A stretch of 64,000 nucleotides of DNA from CAVVDY01 sp963819645 (GCA_963819645.1 CAWFWZ010000001.1:1116001-1180000); one strand, 5' to 3'; shown: positions 28,763 to 39,096, numbered from the stretch's first letter. Numbers and translations are program-made. Notes: generated by a model from the sequence alone, not told the origin.

Positions 28763-29277
28763 CTAGTTGAGGGTGATGCTGTAAAGCACGAACGACGCCT
28801 GTAGCGTCGATCCCTGCAATACGACCTCAGTCACGTTGCCCCAGCCCTGCGGGAAGGTCAACGTTTGAACATCGGTGGTCAGCGTGTACGTCTGCGAGCC
28901 GACATACGAGCCGTTCGCATACGCCAACACGGTCAGCGTTCCGCTGGAGTAACCGGCGGCGACAGTCGCATTGACCAATTGAAAGTGACTACCGCTGGCC
29001 GAGGTGATCGAGCTATAGCAGCCCAGCCGCCGCAGACGCGCGGTCCGAACGCGACGTCCGTGCCCGCGATGCTGCCGCTGTGCTGAAAGCCCGGACCCAT
29101 GCCGGTGGCCTTGAACGGGTCGACGTACGATACGCCGGACCAGGTCAGCGAGTGATAGCCGGTCGGCAGAGGCGTCGCCGTGGCGACATCGGGCAGATCG
29201 GCAAAGTTGATGGTTTGCTGAGCGCCGGCATAGACCGTCAGGGTCAGCAGGAAAAACCACAGAACCAGCTTTTTCAT
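28763..29277 (-). pseudogene. Secreted hypothetical protein (paralogue 2), one frameshift
   Basis: The start MKKLVLWFFLLTLTVYAGAQ is a clear signal peptide. The mature part reads TINFADLPDVATATPLPTGY, SGVSYVDPFKATGMGPGFQH and GTDVAFGPRVCGG. A shift near 29030 leads to LVNATVAAGYSSGTLTVLAY and VTEVVLQGSTLQASFVLYS. It matches 24528-25014 motif by motif, about 171 aa restored. The two paralogues bracket the ECF-kinase pair, so an exported target or sensor ligand of that pathway is conceivable, but this is only context. Confidence 0.65.
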
Positions 29278-29601
29278 TTGCATCCTCACCGTCGAAGCCG
29301 GTTTTTTTGGCCTCGAACGTGGCGAGTCTGCGGGTTTAAGGAAAAACCTTCGATGGACGGAGCGTGATCGCTGCGTGACTTGTGCGTTATCGCGCTAAAC
29401 GCATGGTGCGCTGGTATTTAGGTCGTCAATCAAGCGACGGCTTCATGGTTCGTGAGCTCGTCAATGATGCAGATAGACCCTGTCGCGAGCGACCCAATAG
29501 AGTCGGCGAGGTGGAATCCGCTTCGATGGTGGATCGGCCTGCTGCCTTGGGGGGTAGTGGCGGTCAGGTGTGCGTAGTAGTATCGGCCCATCTAGCTGGC
29601 T
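29278..29601. promoter_or_regulatory. Divergent intergenic region with conserved kinase leader
   Basis: About 320 bp separate a minus-strand secreted-protein gene from the first winged helix-kinase gene. Bases from about 29405 to the ATG are repeated, with differences, at 32471-32657, ending in a shared motif CGTAGTA(G/C)TATCGGCCCAT before the start. Conservation of a non-coding leader suggests promoter or operator elements, perhaps bound by the winged-helix domains themselves. Confidence 0.5.
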
Positions 29602-32301
29602 ATGACTCCCGGGAACGCAAGGCGTGCGCGGTTCGGTCCCTTCGAGTTTGATCCGCGGAGCGGCGAACTTCAGGGACCTGCCGGGACTACTCTGCTCAGC
29701 AAACAGCTTTCTGATTTGTTGGAAATTCTGGTCGAGCACGCACCTGATATCGCGACCCGCGATGAGATCAGGAAAAAGCTTTGGCCCAACACAACATTTA
29801 TAGAGTTTGAGCTCGGCATACGAGCAGCAACGAGGAAGCTGCGCGGTTTTCTGACAGATTCTGCCGAGGAACCGAAGTACATCGAAACCCTTAAGAAACG
29901 CGGCTATCGGTTGATGGTGCCGGTGGAGTGGGCGGACGCTTCACCCGCTGTTGCTCGTTCGACTCAGTCCTTTCAGGTGGACAGACTGTCTGGCCTGACG
30001 GTCTCTCACTATCGCATTGGAGAGATCATTGGCCGGGGTGGTATGGGGATTGTATATCGAGCTCAAGATTTAAATCTGTCCCGCGCAGTCGCAATGAAGT
30101 TCCTGCCCGAGGAACTTGCCGATGATAAACACGCGCTTGTCCGCTTCAAGAGCGAGGCTTGCGCAGTCTCCACCGTAGATCACCCCAACATCTGCCCAGT
30201 TTATGAGTTCGATGCATACAAAGGGCATCCCTTCATTGCTATGCAGTTGCTGCAGGGACAGACACTGCGTGAGCATATCATCGACGGACGATTTTGCTTA
30301 AGCGAGCCGGAAGGACTGGAAATTGCAATCCAGATTGCCCGTGGACTGCAGGCCGCTCATGAAGAAGGCATCATTCATCGGGATATAAAGCCAGCGAACA
30401 TCTTCATAACGGAACGAAATGTCGCGAAGATTCTCGATTTCGGCGTGGCAGTTGTGTTTGAAGTCGCGGAACCCAGCCACATCTTCGGGAGCGCCCTCAA
30501 CCCTGGCGTTGCCTGGGAGTCGAGTGATGCGCCCCCGACCGGAATAGGCGAAAAGTTCGGCACAGCCGGCTACATGTCTCCGGAACAGATACGCGGTGAG
30601 ATGCTAGATGTCCGCACGGACATTTTCTCCTTCGGACTCGTGCTCTACGAGATGGCAACTGGGGATCGCGCGTTTAGTAGTGATCTGGAGGCGGTGGAGC
30701 ACGCAATCCTGAACCTTGAGCCGCGGCCGCTCAGGCAGCTGGCCCCGCGAGTCTCGCACTCCCTCGAAGCGATCATCGGCAAATGCCTCCAGAAGCGGCG
30801 CGAAGATCGCTATGCCACGGCGAGCGCGTTGCTTGCTGCACTGGTGGGCGCACGTTCTGCTGCGCAGACGGCAAAGCGAGCCGCTATTGAAGGCCCCCGC
30901 ATTCTTGAAGCGGCTGCGCCGAGTGAATCGACCGTCGATAAACCGATGGAAGTTATTGCAATGGTACGTCGGGCTCGTTCGCAAGGACTTCGCGAGTACT
31001 TGCAGCTCGAGATTCTGCCCAGGCTTTCCCCTGAAGATGTGCGCGCACGACCCTTCAGGTTCCAATTTGAGATAGGCGAAGATGGTGAGCCGTTACCGAC
31101 AAAAATCGCCCTACGTCTGGAGTCGCCAAGCTGCTCGCCTATCTGTCAAACCAAGAAGCTCATCGTGCCTGTCAACGGCGATTCCGAGCCGTGCATGTTT
31201 CAGATCACTCCGCTCCACGATGGCGACCTGGTTCTATTACTCGAATTGTTGAACGCGGAGGAGCACGTCATTGTCTCCAGACCGCTGCGTACCAGTGTAG
31301 TGCGCGAATCGCGTGCTGAGCGGCCAACACTGACCTTCGTCACTATTCCGCTGGAGTCGCTCCCCGGCTGGATGGATTCAGCCGCCGGCACCACACACGC
31401 CGGGGCAGGGATGGAAGAACGTGCGACGTCGAGTCCGGCGGTTCTCGTCGATGAAGCCGAGAATCCACCGGATAAAATCGTCTCTGAGCTAGGAACTGCT
31501 TTCAAATCGAAAACCGGCGGGGATCCCGTGACCGGCAAGAGAGCATTCGCAACCCCAGTCTTCCCGCCGGCGTCTGTTCACGGAAATGTGGTCGACGGCA
31601 GATACCGTCTGATCAAGGTGATAGCTCATGGCGGGATGGGCACAGTTTACCTGGCGGAGGCTCTGCAAACCGGCACAAAAGAACCAATCATAGTGGGGCA
31701 TCGGCCCCAGATCGATTCTAGCGGCAGAATCGAAGAGCCACCGTCAGAACTCGCTGCTCCTCCGCTGCCCCCAAAGTCTTGGGCAAAACCCCGATGGCTT
31801 GTCGCACTCGCTGTGTTTGTATTCATGGCGCTTTTTCCGTCCCTCTGGTTGTCGCGCTATAAGCACGCTATTCCCACAAAGGGCACTATTCCCATCAAAA
31901 TCGTGGTGGCGCGGTTTTCCACTTCGCCGCACGGAGACCGGTCGGTTGCGGGTACGCCGAGTCCACTTCTCGACGCGCAGCAGATTGTGGCGGAGCAGCT
32001 AGCCAAGATACCAGACTCGCAAGTAAGTGAGACCCCCGGAACCTACAAGGACATCACCGAAACTTGTCGCGACTACTCCGCGGCGCTAGTTGTGACAGGA
32101 GAGATTTCGTCGAGCGCAAAGTCCGGTACGAACACGACCGCGACGCATCAGATGTTCACGGTTACAGCCATCGCCTGGAATTGCTCAAATGCCGACAAGA
32201 TTGCCAGCGCCGATTCGACTGCTGAAACTGCGGAGCAATTGCCGAAAGCCATCGAGGCCGCGGCTGCCGGACTGCGACAGAAAATAGTTACGCACAAGTA
32301 G
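29602..32301 (+). CDS. Winged-helix/Ser-Thr kinase/TM/TolB-like protein, 899 aa
   Basis: Intact. Residues 9-108 form an OmpR-type winged helix (FGPFEFDPRSGEL, TRDEIRKKLWP, IETLKKRGYRLMVPV). The kinase follows: P-loop GRGGMG 144-149, Lys166, HRDIKPAN 259-266, DFG 279-281, SPE 326-328. Residues about 450-570 (PTKIALRLESPSCSPICQTK, VNGDSEPCMFQITPLHDGDL) look like a beta-sandwich I cannot name. At about 674-686 a second glycine loop (IAHGGMGTVYLAE) appears without any further kinase motif. One TM helix (about 732-752) leads to a TolB/FlgO-like extracytoplasmic domain. The protein could link an envelope signal to phosphorylation or transcription. Confidence 0.9.
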   Translation: MTPGNARRARFGPFEFDPRSGELQGPAGTTLLSKQLSDLLEILVEHAPDIATRDEIRKKLWPNTTFIEFELGIRAATRKLRGFLTDSAEEPKYIETLKKRGYRLMVPVEWADASPAVARSTQSFQVDRLSGLTVSHYRIGEIIGRGGMGIVYRAQDLNLSRAVAMKFLPEELADDKHALVRFKSEACAVSTVDHPNICPVYEFDAYKGHPFIAMQLLQGQTLREHIIDGRFCLSEPEGLEIAIQIARGLQAAHEEGIIHRDIKPANIFITERNVAKILDFGVAVVFEVAEPSHIFGSALNPGVAWESSDAPPTGIGEKFGTAGYMSPEQIRGEMLDVRTDIFSFGLVLYEMATGDRAFSSDLEAVEHAILNLEPRPLRQLAPRVSHSLEAIIGKCLQKRREDRYATASALLAALVGARSAAQTAKRAAIEGPRILEAAAPSESTVDKPMEVIAMVRRARSQGLREYLQLEILPRLSPEDVRARPFRFQFEIGEDGEPLPTKIALRLESPSCSPICQTKKLIVPVNGDSEPCMFQITPLHDGDLVLLLELLNAEEHVIVSRPLRTSVVRESRAERPTLTFVTIPLESLPGWMDSAAGTTHAGAGMEERATSSPAVLVDEAENPPDKIVSELGTAFKSKTGGDPVTGKRAFATPVFPPASVHGNVVDGRYRLIKVIAHGGMGTVYLAEALQTGTKEPIIVGHRPQIDSSGRIEEPPSELAAPPLPPKSWAKPRWLVALAVFVFMALFPSLWLSRYKHAIPTKGTIPIKIVVARFSTSPHGDRSVAGTPSPLLDAQQIVAEQLAKIPDSQVSETPGTYKDITETCRDYSAALVVTGEISSSAKSGTNTTATHQMFTVTAIAWNCSNADKIASADSTAETAEQLPKAIEAAAAGLRQKIVTHK

Positions 32302-32350
32302 GAACGAACGGTCGAGGGTATGTAGTAATATCGCCCAATCTCGCCGATTC

Positions 32351-32470
32351 ATGGTCCCTGACAAGGCAAGAACACGAACGATTCAGTCCGTTCGAGTTTG
32401 ATCCGCGAAGCGGCGAACTTTACGGACCCGATGGGCCGGTACTGCTCGCAAACACCTCTCCGAGCAAGCT
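32351..32470 (+). pseudogene. Truncated winged-helix kinase start
   Basis: Reading across one shift gives MVPDKAR and then FSPFEFDPRSGELYGPDGPV, the first about 35 residues of the winged-helix kinases. The text then breaks off and passes straight into the leader copy at 32471. It is a partial duplication product between the first and second paralogues. Confidence 0.65.
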
Positions 32471-32657
32471 GGTACTTAGGTCGTCAATCAGGCGGCGGAT
32501 TGTTAGTTAGTGAGCCCCTAACGACGCGATCGACACTGTCGTGAGCGACCTTGGAGTCGGCAGAGTGGGGATGCGCTTCGATAGTGGATCGAACGGCTGC
32601 CTTGGAGGGGTAGTGGCGGTCAAGCGTCCGTAGTACTATCGGCCCATATGGTTAGCT
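32471..32657 (+). repeat. Second copy of the kinase leader
   Basis: Direct repeat of about 29405-29601: both begin CTGGTA(T/C)TTAGGTCGTCAATCA, share GTAGTGGCGGTCA and end just before the winged-helix ATG. It shows that the kinase gene was duplicated together with its upstream region. Confidence 0.65.
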
Positions 32658-34319
32658 ATGGCTCCCGCCAACGCAACTCGTGCGCGATTCGGACCTTTCG
32701 AGTTCGATCCACGCAGCGGCGAACTTCATGGACCCGACCAAGCCGTTTTGCTCAGCAGGCAGATCTCTGATCTGCTGGAGATCCTCGTTGAGTACGCCCC
32801 CGACGTCGCTACACGCGATGAGATCAGGCGGAAACTCTGGCCTGAGACGAACTTCATAGAGTTTGAAGTCGCCATTCGCGCCGTGACGAGGAAGCTGCGC
32901 AGAGCGCTCCGTGACTCAGTCGTGAAACCGAGGTACATTCAAACACTGAAGAGAAGGGGGTATCGGCTGATGGTACCCGTGCGGTGGGTAAACGCCCAAC
33001 CTTCTGTCGCTCTATCCCGCCCGGCATTTCAAGTTGACAGACTATCCGGGCTGACTATCTCGCACTACCGCATCGGCGAAATCATTGGGAGAGGAGGCAT
33101 GGGGCTGGTCTATCGGGCCGAAGATACCAAGCTGCCACGCGCTGTCGCTTTGAAATTTCTTCCCGAAGAGCTTGGCGAGGACGCGAATGCGCGAGAACGG
33201 TTCCAACGCGAAGCTCATGCGGTTTCCGCCCTCGACCATCCCAACATCTGTCCCATTTATGAGTTTGACGAATACGAAGGGCACCCCTTCATCGTGATGC
33301 AACTGCTCGAAGGTCACACCTTGAGAGAGCATATCGCCGCCGGGCGGTTTCGGCTTACCGATTTCGCAGGGCTGCATGTTGCGATCCAGATTTCGCGCGC
33401 GCTTGTGGCGGCGCATGAAAAAGGCATCATCCATCGCGACATCAAACCGGCCAACATCTTCATCACGGAAAGACTGCAAGTAAAAATCCTGGACTTCGGG
33501 GTAGCTTTCGTAGTGGAAGTCGGCGAAATTACCGATTTAGCGCCAGCGTCGTCCGAACCAGCGGCCGTCGCGCAACCCAACATGTATCAACCCAGCGGCA
33601 AGAGCATGAAGTTAGGTACGGCCGGCTACATGTCGCCCGAACAAATCCGCGGCGAGGCGCTCGACGCGCGCACCGACATCTTTTCTTTCGGATTGGCGCT
33701 TTATCAGATGACTACCGGAGACCGTGCATTCAGCGGCGATCGCGAGACTGTACAAAACGCGATTCTGAATCTGGAGCCCCGCCCCTTGAAGCTGCTGGCT
33801 CCGGAAATCTCGCCGAAGCTGGAAGTAATCATTGGCAAGTGCTTGCAGAAACGGCGCGAGGAACGCTATGCAACAGCAAGTGAGTTGCTGGCTGCTTTGG
33901 AGGATGCACGCATCGATGCGCGAGCAGAGAGGCAGCCGGCCGTTAAGGATCAAGGGATTCTATATACGCTCTTAGCCAAGTACGCGAGCGACAAAGCTGT
34001 AGCGATATTGCACATCGATTCAGGCAGTGAGAGACGATCGGTTACTCTGACCAAGAGCATGGAAAGTCTCACTATAGGTCGGAGTTCGGATTGCGTTATC
34101 CAGCTAGCGGATCCCCGGGTCTCCAGGTTCCACTGCAGACTTCAGATTGATCGGGTCGGTGGATCCGGCGAGAATGTTAAATTGCAATTCACGTTGATTG
34201 ACGAAGCAAGTCGCGACGGCCTTTGGTGCAGAGGTAGAAAGGTCAGTCGTATAGGGCTCCAACACGGCGACCAATTTGAGGTGGGCTCCACGCAATTTAC
34301 GTTTAGCCTACTGGAGTAG
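32658..34319 (+). CDS. Winged-helix/Ser-Thr kinase/FHA protein, 553 aa
   Basis: Intact paralogue of the upstream gene, with the same winged helix (FGPFEFDPRSGELHGPD) and kinase (GRGGMG, HRDIKPAN, DFG, YMSPEQIRGE). The C-terminus differs: residues about 455-550 are an FHA domain (TIGRSSDCVIQLADPRVSRF, then HCRL), with the Gly-Arg, Ser and Ser-Arg-x-His residues that bind phosphothreonine. There is no TM helix, so it is cytoplasmic. FHA domains commonly bind autophosphorylated kinases, so it could dock on its own or a neighbouring kinase of the array. Confidence 0.92.
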   Translation: MAPANATRARFGPFEFDPRSGELHGPDQAVLLSRQISDLLEILVEYAPDVATRDEIRRKLWPETNFIEFEVAIRAVTRKLRRALRDSVVKPRYIQTLKRRGYRLMVPVRWVNAQPSVALSRPAFQVDRLSGLTISHYRIGEIIGRGGMGLVYRAEDTKLPRAVALKFLPEELGEDANARERFQREAHAVSALDHPNICPIYEFDEYEGHPFIVMQLLEGHTLREHIAAGRFRLTDFAGLHVAIQISRALVAAHEKGIIHRDIKPANIFITERLQVKILDFGVAFVVEVGEITDLAPASSEPAAVAQPNMYQPSGKSMKLGTAGYMSPEQIRGEALDARTDIFSFGLALYQMTTGDRAFSGDRETVQNAILNLEPRPLKLLAPEISPKLEVIIGKCLQKRREERYATASELLAALEDARIDARAERQPAVKDQGILYTLLAKYASDKAVAILHIDSGSERRSVTLTKSMESLTIGRSSDCVIQLADPRVSRFHCRLQIDRVGGSGENVKLQFTLIDEASRDGLWCRGRKVSRIGLQHGDQFEVGSTQFTFSLLE

Positions 34320-34414
34320 GCCTATCAATTGTGCCAACTCATTCGGATGGTTTCCGCCCGCCGCTGGAGCTTTTTTGATTATCTTCGTATAGTTCTATCT
34401 CCATCTGCCTAGCT

Positions 34415-36158
34415 ATGGTTCTCGGAAACGTATTACGCGCGCGATTCGGGCCCTTCGAGTTTGATCCGCGGAGCGGCGAACTACACGGCCCCGACGCGAC
34501 CCTTCTGCTCAGCAAACAAATCGCTGACTTGCTGCAGATCCTGGTCGAACACGCGCCCGACCTTGCCACCAGAGGTGAGATCAGAAACAAGCTCTGGCCC
34601 GAGACAAACTTCATAGAGTTCGAAGTCGCAATCCGCGCCGCCACCAAGAAGCTGCGCGATGCGTTGGGTGAGTCAGCCCAGGAACCGAAGTACGTTGAAA
34701 CCATTCCGCGGCGGGGTTATAGGATCATGGTTCCGGTGGAGTGGGTGAACGCTTCGCCCTCCATCGCCCAAGCGAAGCCGCCGTTTCAGGTAGACAGACT
34801 GTCTGGTCTGACGGTCTCACACTACCGTGTGGGAGAAATCATTGGGCGGGGAGGAATGGGGGTTGTTTATCGCGGCGAAGATATGAATCTCGGCCGCGCC
34901 GTCGCTTTGAAGTTTCTTCCGGCAGAATTTGGCGACGACGTTAATGCGCGAGAGCGATTCCAACGCGAAGCGCACACCGTTTCCGCCCTCGACCACCCGA
35001 ATATCTGTTCCATCTACGAGTTCGACGAATACGAAGGGCACCCTTTCATCGTGATGCAACTGCTAGAAGGCCAGACCCTGCGAGAGCACATTGCCGCGGG
35101 GGGGCCTGGCTTACCGCAGGGAGTTTCTGGCTTACCGGTCCCGAAGGGCTGGGTGTTGCCATCCAGATTGCCCGCGCGCTTGAGGCGGCGCATGACAAAG
35201 GCATCATCCACCGCGACATTAAGCCGGCCAACATCTTCATCACCGCGAAGAATGTCGCGAAGATTCTTGACTTTGGGGTGGCGATAGTGCTGGAGACCAG
35301 TGAGTCTGTTGAAACGAACCAGCCCGAAGCCCCTCCCTCGTCCGGCGATGACCGACCGGTTCCTCACCAGACCGGCAAAAGCAGGAGAGTGGGCACCGCC
35401 GGATACATGTCGCCCGAGCAGATTCGCGGCGAAACGCTGGACGAGCGTACCGACATTTTTCCTTTCGGCCTGGTCTTGTATGAGATGGCTACAGGAGATC
35501 GCGCGTTTAGTGGCGACGATGAAACCGTGCGGAACGACATTCTGAGGCGTGAGGTTCGTCCTCCAAGGCAGCTTACACCGGTGCTGTCCCGGCCGGTTGA
35601 GGGCATCATTCAGCGTTGTCTCGAAAAGGAGCGCCATAGGCGCTATGCCAGTGCATTGGAACTGCGTGCTGAACTAGAACGAGCACGCGAGGACATGATT
35701 GGGGAGTGGGCTACGCAGGAAATGTTGGTAGAGGCACTCACGGTTCCCGACGAGCGCGACCTCTTCTCGTCAAGCGTGCTAGCGAGTCGGCCGAGCGCGA
35801 GGGCACGTATCGGGTAATAGATGTCCCTGCCCAAGGCGGCATGGGAGCAGTGTTCCGGGCTGAAGACTTACAAACGGGGAGACAGATCCACATCGGCATC
35901 GAGTACCCGCAGGGGAAGGACGGGGCTAAACTCCAAGTGGATGCATTGCCTCCGGGTCCGATTCGGGATGGCGAAGCATTACATAATCAGTGGACAGCTT
36001 CATGGCGGAGCCGTCAAAAGCGTATTCTTTTACTTCTCCTTTTCTTCCTGATGTTGCTGGCATTTTGGTTTATCTTGTCGTCCAAAGCAGCAGGGCTCGG
36101 CATGATTGGTCGAAGCTATGGTGATCGCACGCAAACGCAGTTCCTCCGTTGTAAATAA
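34415..36158 (+). pseudogene. Winged-helix/Ser-Thr kinase/TM protein, two frameshifts
   Basis: Third paralogue. The winged helix (FGPFEFDPRSGELHGPD) and kinase N-lobe (GRGGMGVVYRGED) are in one frame. A shift near 35125, next to a short duplicated stretch (GGCTTACCG twice), breaks the frame before GIIHRDIKPANIFIT. The C-lobe follows (YMSPEQIRGETLDERTDIF). A second shift near 35770 leads to a solitary glycine loop (VPAQGGMGAVFRAEDLQTG) and a TM helix (RILLLLLFFLMLLAFWFIL). The end lacks a TolB-like domain. The local duplication at the first lesion argues for real decay. Confidence 0.8.
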
Positions 36159-36309
36159 ACCCCAGCCGGCCAAGGTTCCGCTAGGCGGGACCAAATGTGT
36201 AGCCACGTCTCCTAGGACGTGGCTCCGATAGATCCTGCCATGAAAGTTCCGGAATTTCCAGAAGCCACCGCTGTTCAACGTCAAACAACAATGAAGACGT
36301 GGTCTCCGC

Positions 36310-36740
36310 GCCGAAGACCGATGGGACCGCACCGTCGCTATGAAGTTGTTGCGTGAGGAATTAGCTGATGATGTCGCCCCGAAGCGATTCAGACGTGAGG
36401 CGCTTGGCCCGCCTAAGGCAGCCGGAAAGACTAGAAATCGCCGCCCAGATCGCTCGGGACGGTTGGCTACGTGTCGCCCGAACAAATTCGGGACGAGCCG
36501 GTCGACGCCAGCCCCGATATCTCTTTCGGTCTGGTGCTTTATGAGATGGCGACGGGCGTCCGCACCTTGCTGGTGATCGCGAGTCCCTAGCGCACGCTGT
36601 CCTGAACCTTGAGCAGCCGCCGCTGAAGCAGCTCGCTCCCAAACTTTCGTTCAAACTCCAGGATCATCAATAGGTGCTCACAGAAGAAGCCAGAAAAACG
36701 GTACGCAACAGCAAGTCAGGTCCGTGTTGCACGGGAGGAC
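36310..36740 (+). pseudogene. Degraded kinase remnant
   Basis: Scattered frames give VAMKLLREELADDVAPKRFR, then GYVSPEQIRDEPVDA, SFGLVLYEMATGVR and a weak copy of the C-lobe end. The catalytic loop and DFG are missing. It is a fourth or fifth member of the array in advanced decay. Confidence 0.6.
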
Positions 36741-36851
36741 GCACAGCGCAAGAGATCATGGTGAAGAAGTTAGAGTAGTTGCCCGAAGGCACGAGTGTTA
36801 GGCGCGAAGCGATGACAGCGTCTCACTCCTTATGCTAATAAGTAAGGCACT

Positions 36852-37083
36852 ATGGAAAAGATCGAAGGCGTCGTAACCTCAAAGGGGAAAGTGGTGATCC
36901 CATCCAAGTTGCGAAAACGCTTTAACATTAGCACCGGCACACGCGTTCGCTTTGTCGCTATAGACAAAGGCATTTGGAGTGTATCCGCAGTATGAGGACT
37001 CAATCGACAGCGCACGTGGAATACTGTCAGGGCTCGGCCTGCCTCCTGACATTGAACGCGATCCAGAGCGGGAAATTGCATGA
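36852..37083 (+). pseudogene. AbrB/MazE-type antitoxin, frameshifted
   Basis: The N-terminus MEKIEGVVTSKGKVVIPSKL, then RKRFNISTGTRVRFVAIDKG, is a SpoVT-AbrB swapped-hairpin domain. A shift near 36985 separates it from the C-terminal tail YEDSIDSARGILSGLGLPPD, IERDPEREIA. Such proteins are antitoxins to PIN toxins. The tail is repeated at 46666-46722 as SGLGLPPDIERDPDRDIA, also without a complete gene. Confidence 0.7.
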
Positions 37084-37339
37084 GACAATTAGCTCTGATG
37101 CCAATACCTTTTATCGCTGCCGGGGAAATGCGCGGTGTGCCAGCGCTCTCGAACTGGGGGTTGAGGCTACTGAAACCGTTTTAGCCTTTTTAGCCTTTTT
37201 GGGGAAGTTCCACCGGAAATGCCGGCCACAACGGAATAGGCGACAGGTAGCGATGTTTGTATAAGCTTCATAGATACAACAATATAGTAGAAATCGCCCG
37301 GATCTGCGAAATACAGCGAATCTGGCCATTGGCGAATCC
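37026..37339 (+). repeat. Internal copy of the island right end
   Basis: Aligns with 46666-46970: antitoxin tail, a PIN-toxin-like start (VLDANTFYR-like) followed by decay, an AT-rich stretch, then GCGAAATAC and CATTGGCGAATCC. It stops at CGAATCC, the first 7 nt of the attachment core, and is joined at 37340 to a copy of the inverted-arm repeat. It is best read as the right end of another integrated element. Confidence 0.7.
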
Positions 37340-38420
37340 TGCCCTTCGACATCACGCTGGCCGGCACCAACGAAAACGGCGCCGCCACCTGCATGAAGAT
37401 CTTCGGGGTCGAGATCCTGAACGAAGGCTCGGGCATCTCCATCGACGACGCGGTCACCGAGATGCAGGCGACCTTCGTCGCCAGCTACGTCGAGCCCATG
37501 GACAAGTCATCAAGAAAGCATGCTGCTTGTGGCTTTAAACCGGGCACTTCGTGGCGGGAACCAAAAAATCTGCTCGCGCGTGCAAGGGCCGAGGCGCTGC
37601 CGAGCTGCCATGCCCCACTGACATCTGGCGTGTGCTTCACGGTGTCATAACCGCGGCAAGGCTGCCGGGCGTTCCAACGTAGCGGGTGTGTGTGGAAGCC
37701 TTGGTCCGGCAGCCGATCTTCGGCGTGTGTATTCGGATAGCGAGCTTGGAGTAGCTGCTGAGAAGGTGGTTGGTTACCGCCCAGGTTGTCCCTGTGGGGA
37801 GTTCAGTTTCTGTTGCTTATAGCTCGTAGATGTCAGGGTAGGAGTGGATGGATGGCTTTGGCTGTTATTAAGGGGAAGGTGAAGAAGCTAAGTGAGTTCT
37901 TGTCTATATAAGTAATGATTAGCAGGTAGGGTTGGGGTTCTGGCCCGCCGCCCTGTGGGCCGGCTGAGTTGTGGCCTTACAACAGGCCTATTTTCCACTC
38001 CCGGAACCGGGCTGCATTTTTTTGATCCGCGACCCGGTTTTGGTCCACAAGTGGGGTCGCCCATTTTACCCCCGAGACAGCGAAAAACGGGTGTTTTCGA
38101 CCAAATCATGGTGAGTTATCCAGTACCCAGCCGTTAAAGAGACAGGGGCGATCTAATAGTATAAGTAATAGCCGCAAAACGACCCAAACGACAGGTTCAC
38201 CTTCGCTCTCCCGCACCCAAAACTGGCCGGCTCAGTCGCCCAAGATGGGGGTTGTGTTGGTACGGATCGCCACCTGTCGGTGTGCTCTTCACTCCTGTTT
38301 CTCAGCCGTGCAGAAGAAGGTGTAGATAAGGGGTTGGAACCCTGTCCCGAGTAGGTGTTGCTGTGGCCCCGCGCCCAACCCTTTGGCAATGGCTGCCTGT
38401 GTGCTTGCGCCGTTGGAAGT
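37338..38420 (+). repeat. Third partial copy of the arm repeat
   Basis: Nearly identical to 14935-16010 in the same orientation, including the carboxy half of the phage virion-protein fragment (37338-37500) and one non-coding unit. Homology weakens after about 38410, but related units (GGGTCGCCCGTTTTACCCCC at 38909) continue to about 38990. Confidence 0.8.
37340..37500 (+). pseudogene. Phage virion structural protein fragment (copy C)
   Basis: Carboxy part only: PFDITLAGTNENGAATCMKI, FGVEILNEGSGISIDDAV, ATFVASYVEP. It is cut at its 5' side by the junction with the internal right end at 37339. Otherwise the same as copies A and B. Confidence 0.55.
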
Positions 38421-39096
38421 AGAAACGGTGTTGGCGGGCGATGGTCGGCCGCCCGATCTGGCATGTTCCCCGGATCTGAGCCTCTGCTTCGCGGCGGTGG
38501 AAATCGCCGGTGTGATTCACGCCAGACGGTCGTGAACAGTTGGTGGGGATGGTTGCGAGTAGGTGTTGCTGTGGCCCCGCGCCCAACCCTTTGGCACCGG
38601 CTGGCTGGTGTGCTTGCGGCGGAAAGAAAAAATGTCTCGCGCGTGCGACGGCCGACGCCGCCGAGTTGCCATGTTCCACTGACATCGAAGGTGTGGCGGA
38701 ATCGCAGGCTGGCTGCCGGGCATTCCACGTCTGTGGTCGTGGTGGAAGCCTTGGGGCCTGGCTGCTCAGATGGCGATCATGATCCGGTCGGAGAGATTAG
38801 TGCTGCCGAGAAAGGACGGACGGGCTGATCCTCTGTGAGCAGTGGATTTGGGTAATCAGATGGTTCTTCTGATGAAGTTCAGTAGGCAGGATGAGCCCCA
38901 GAGAATGGGGTCGCCCGTTTTACCCCCGCGAGAGCGTGAAAAGGCTGTTTTAGACCAAAACATGGATACTTATCCAGTACCCCCGCGGCCAGAACGAGAG
39001 GTCCATCTAGTAGTATATCGTGGCAATACCCTTGGCTTCGTGCCTCAGGCCAAGGGTGCACCCCAGGTCAGCCCCTCTGCACTAGACGCTTCTTAA
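38421..39096. repeat. Diverged non-coding repeat units
   Basis: No gene. Units related to those in the inverted arms recur (GTAGGTGTTGCTGTGGCCCC at about 38354 and 38560; TTATCCAGTACCC at about 38971). The frames inside are shared between copies but show no gene signals. Confidence 0.6.

Noticed and set aside
36310..39000. CRISPR array among the repeats
   Set aside because: Repeat units are hundreds of bases long and irregular; there are no short regularly spaced repeats and no cas genes.
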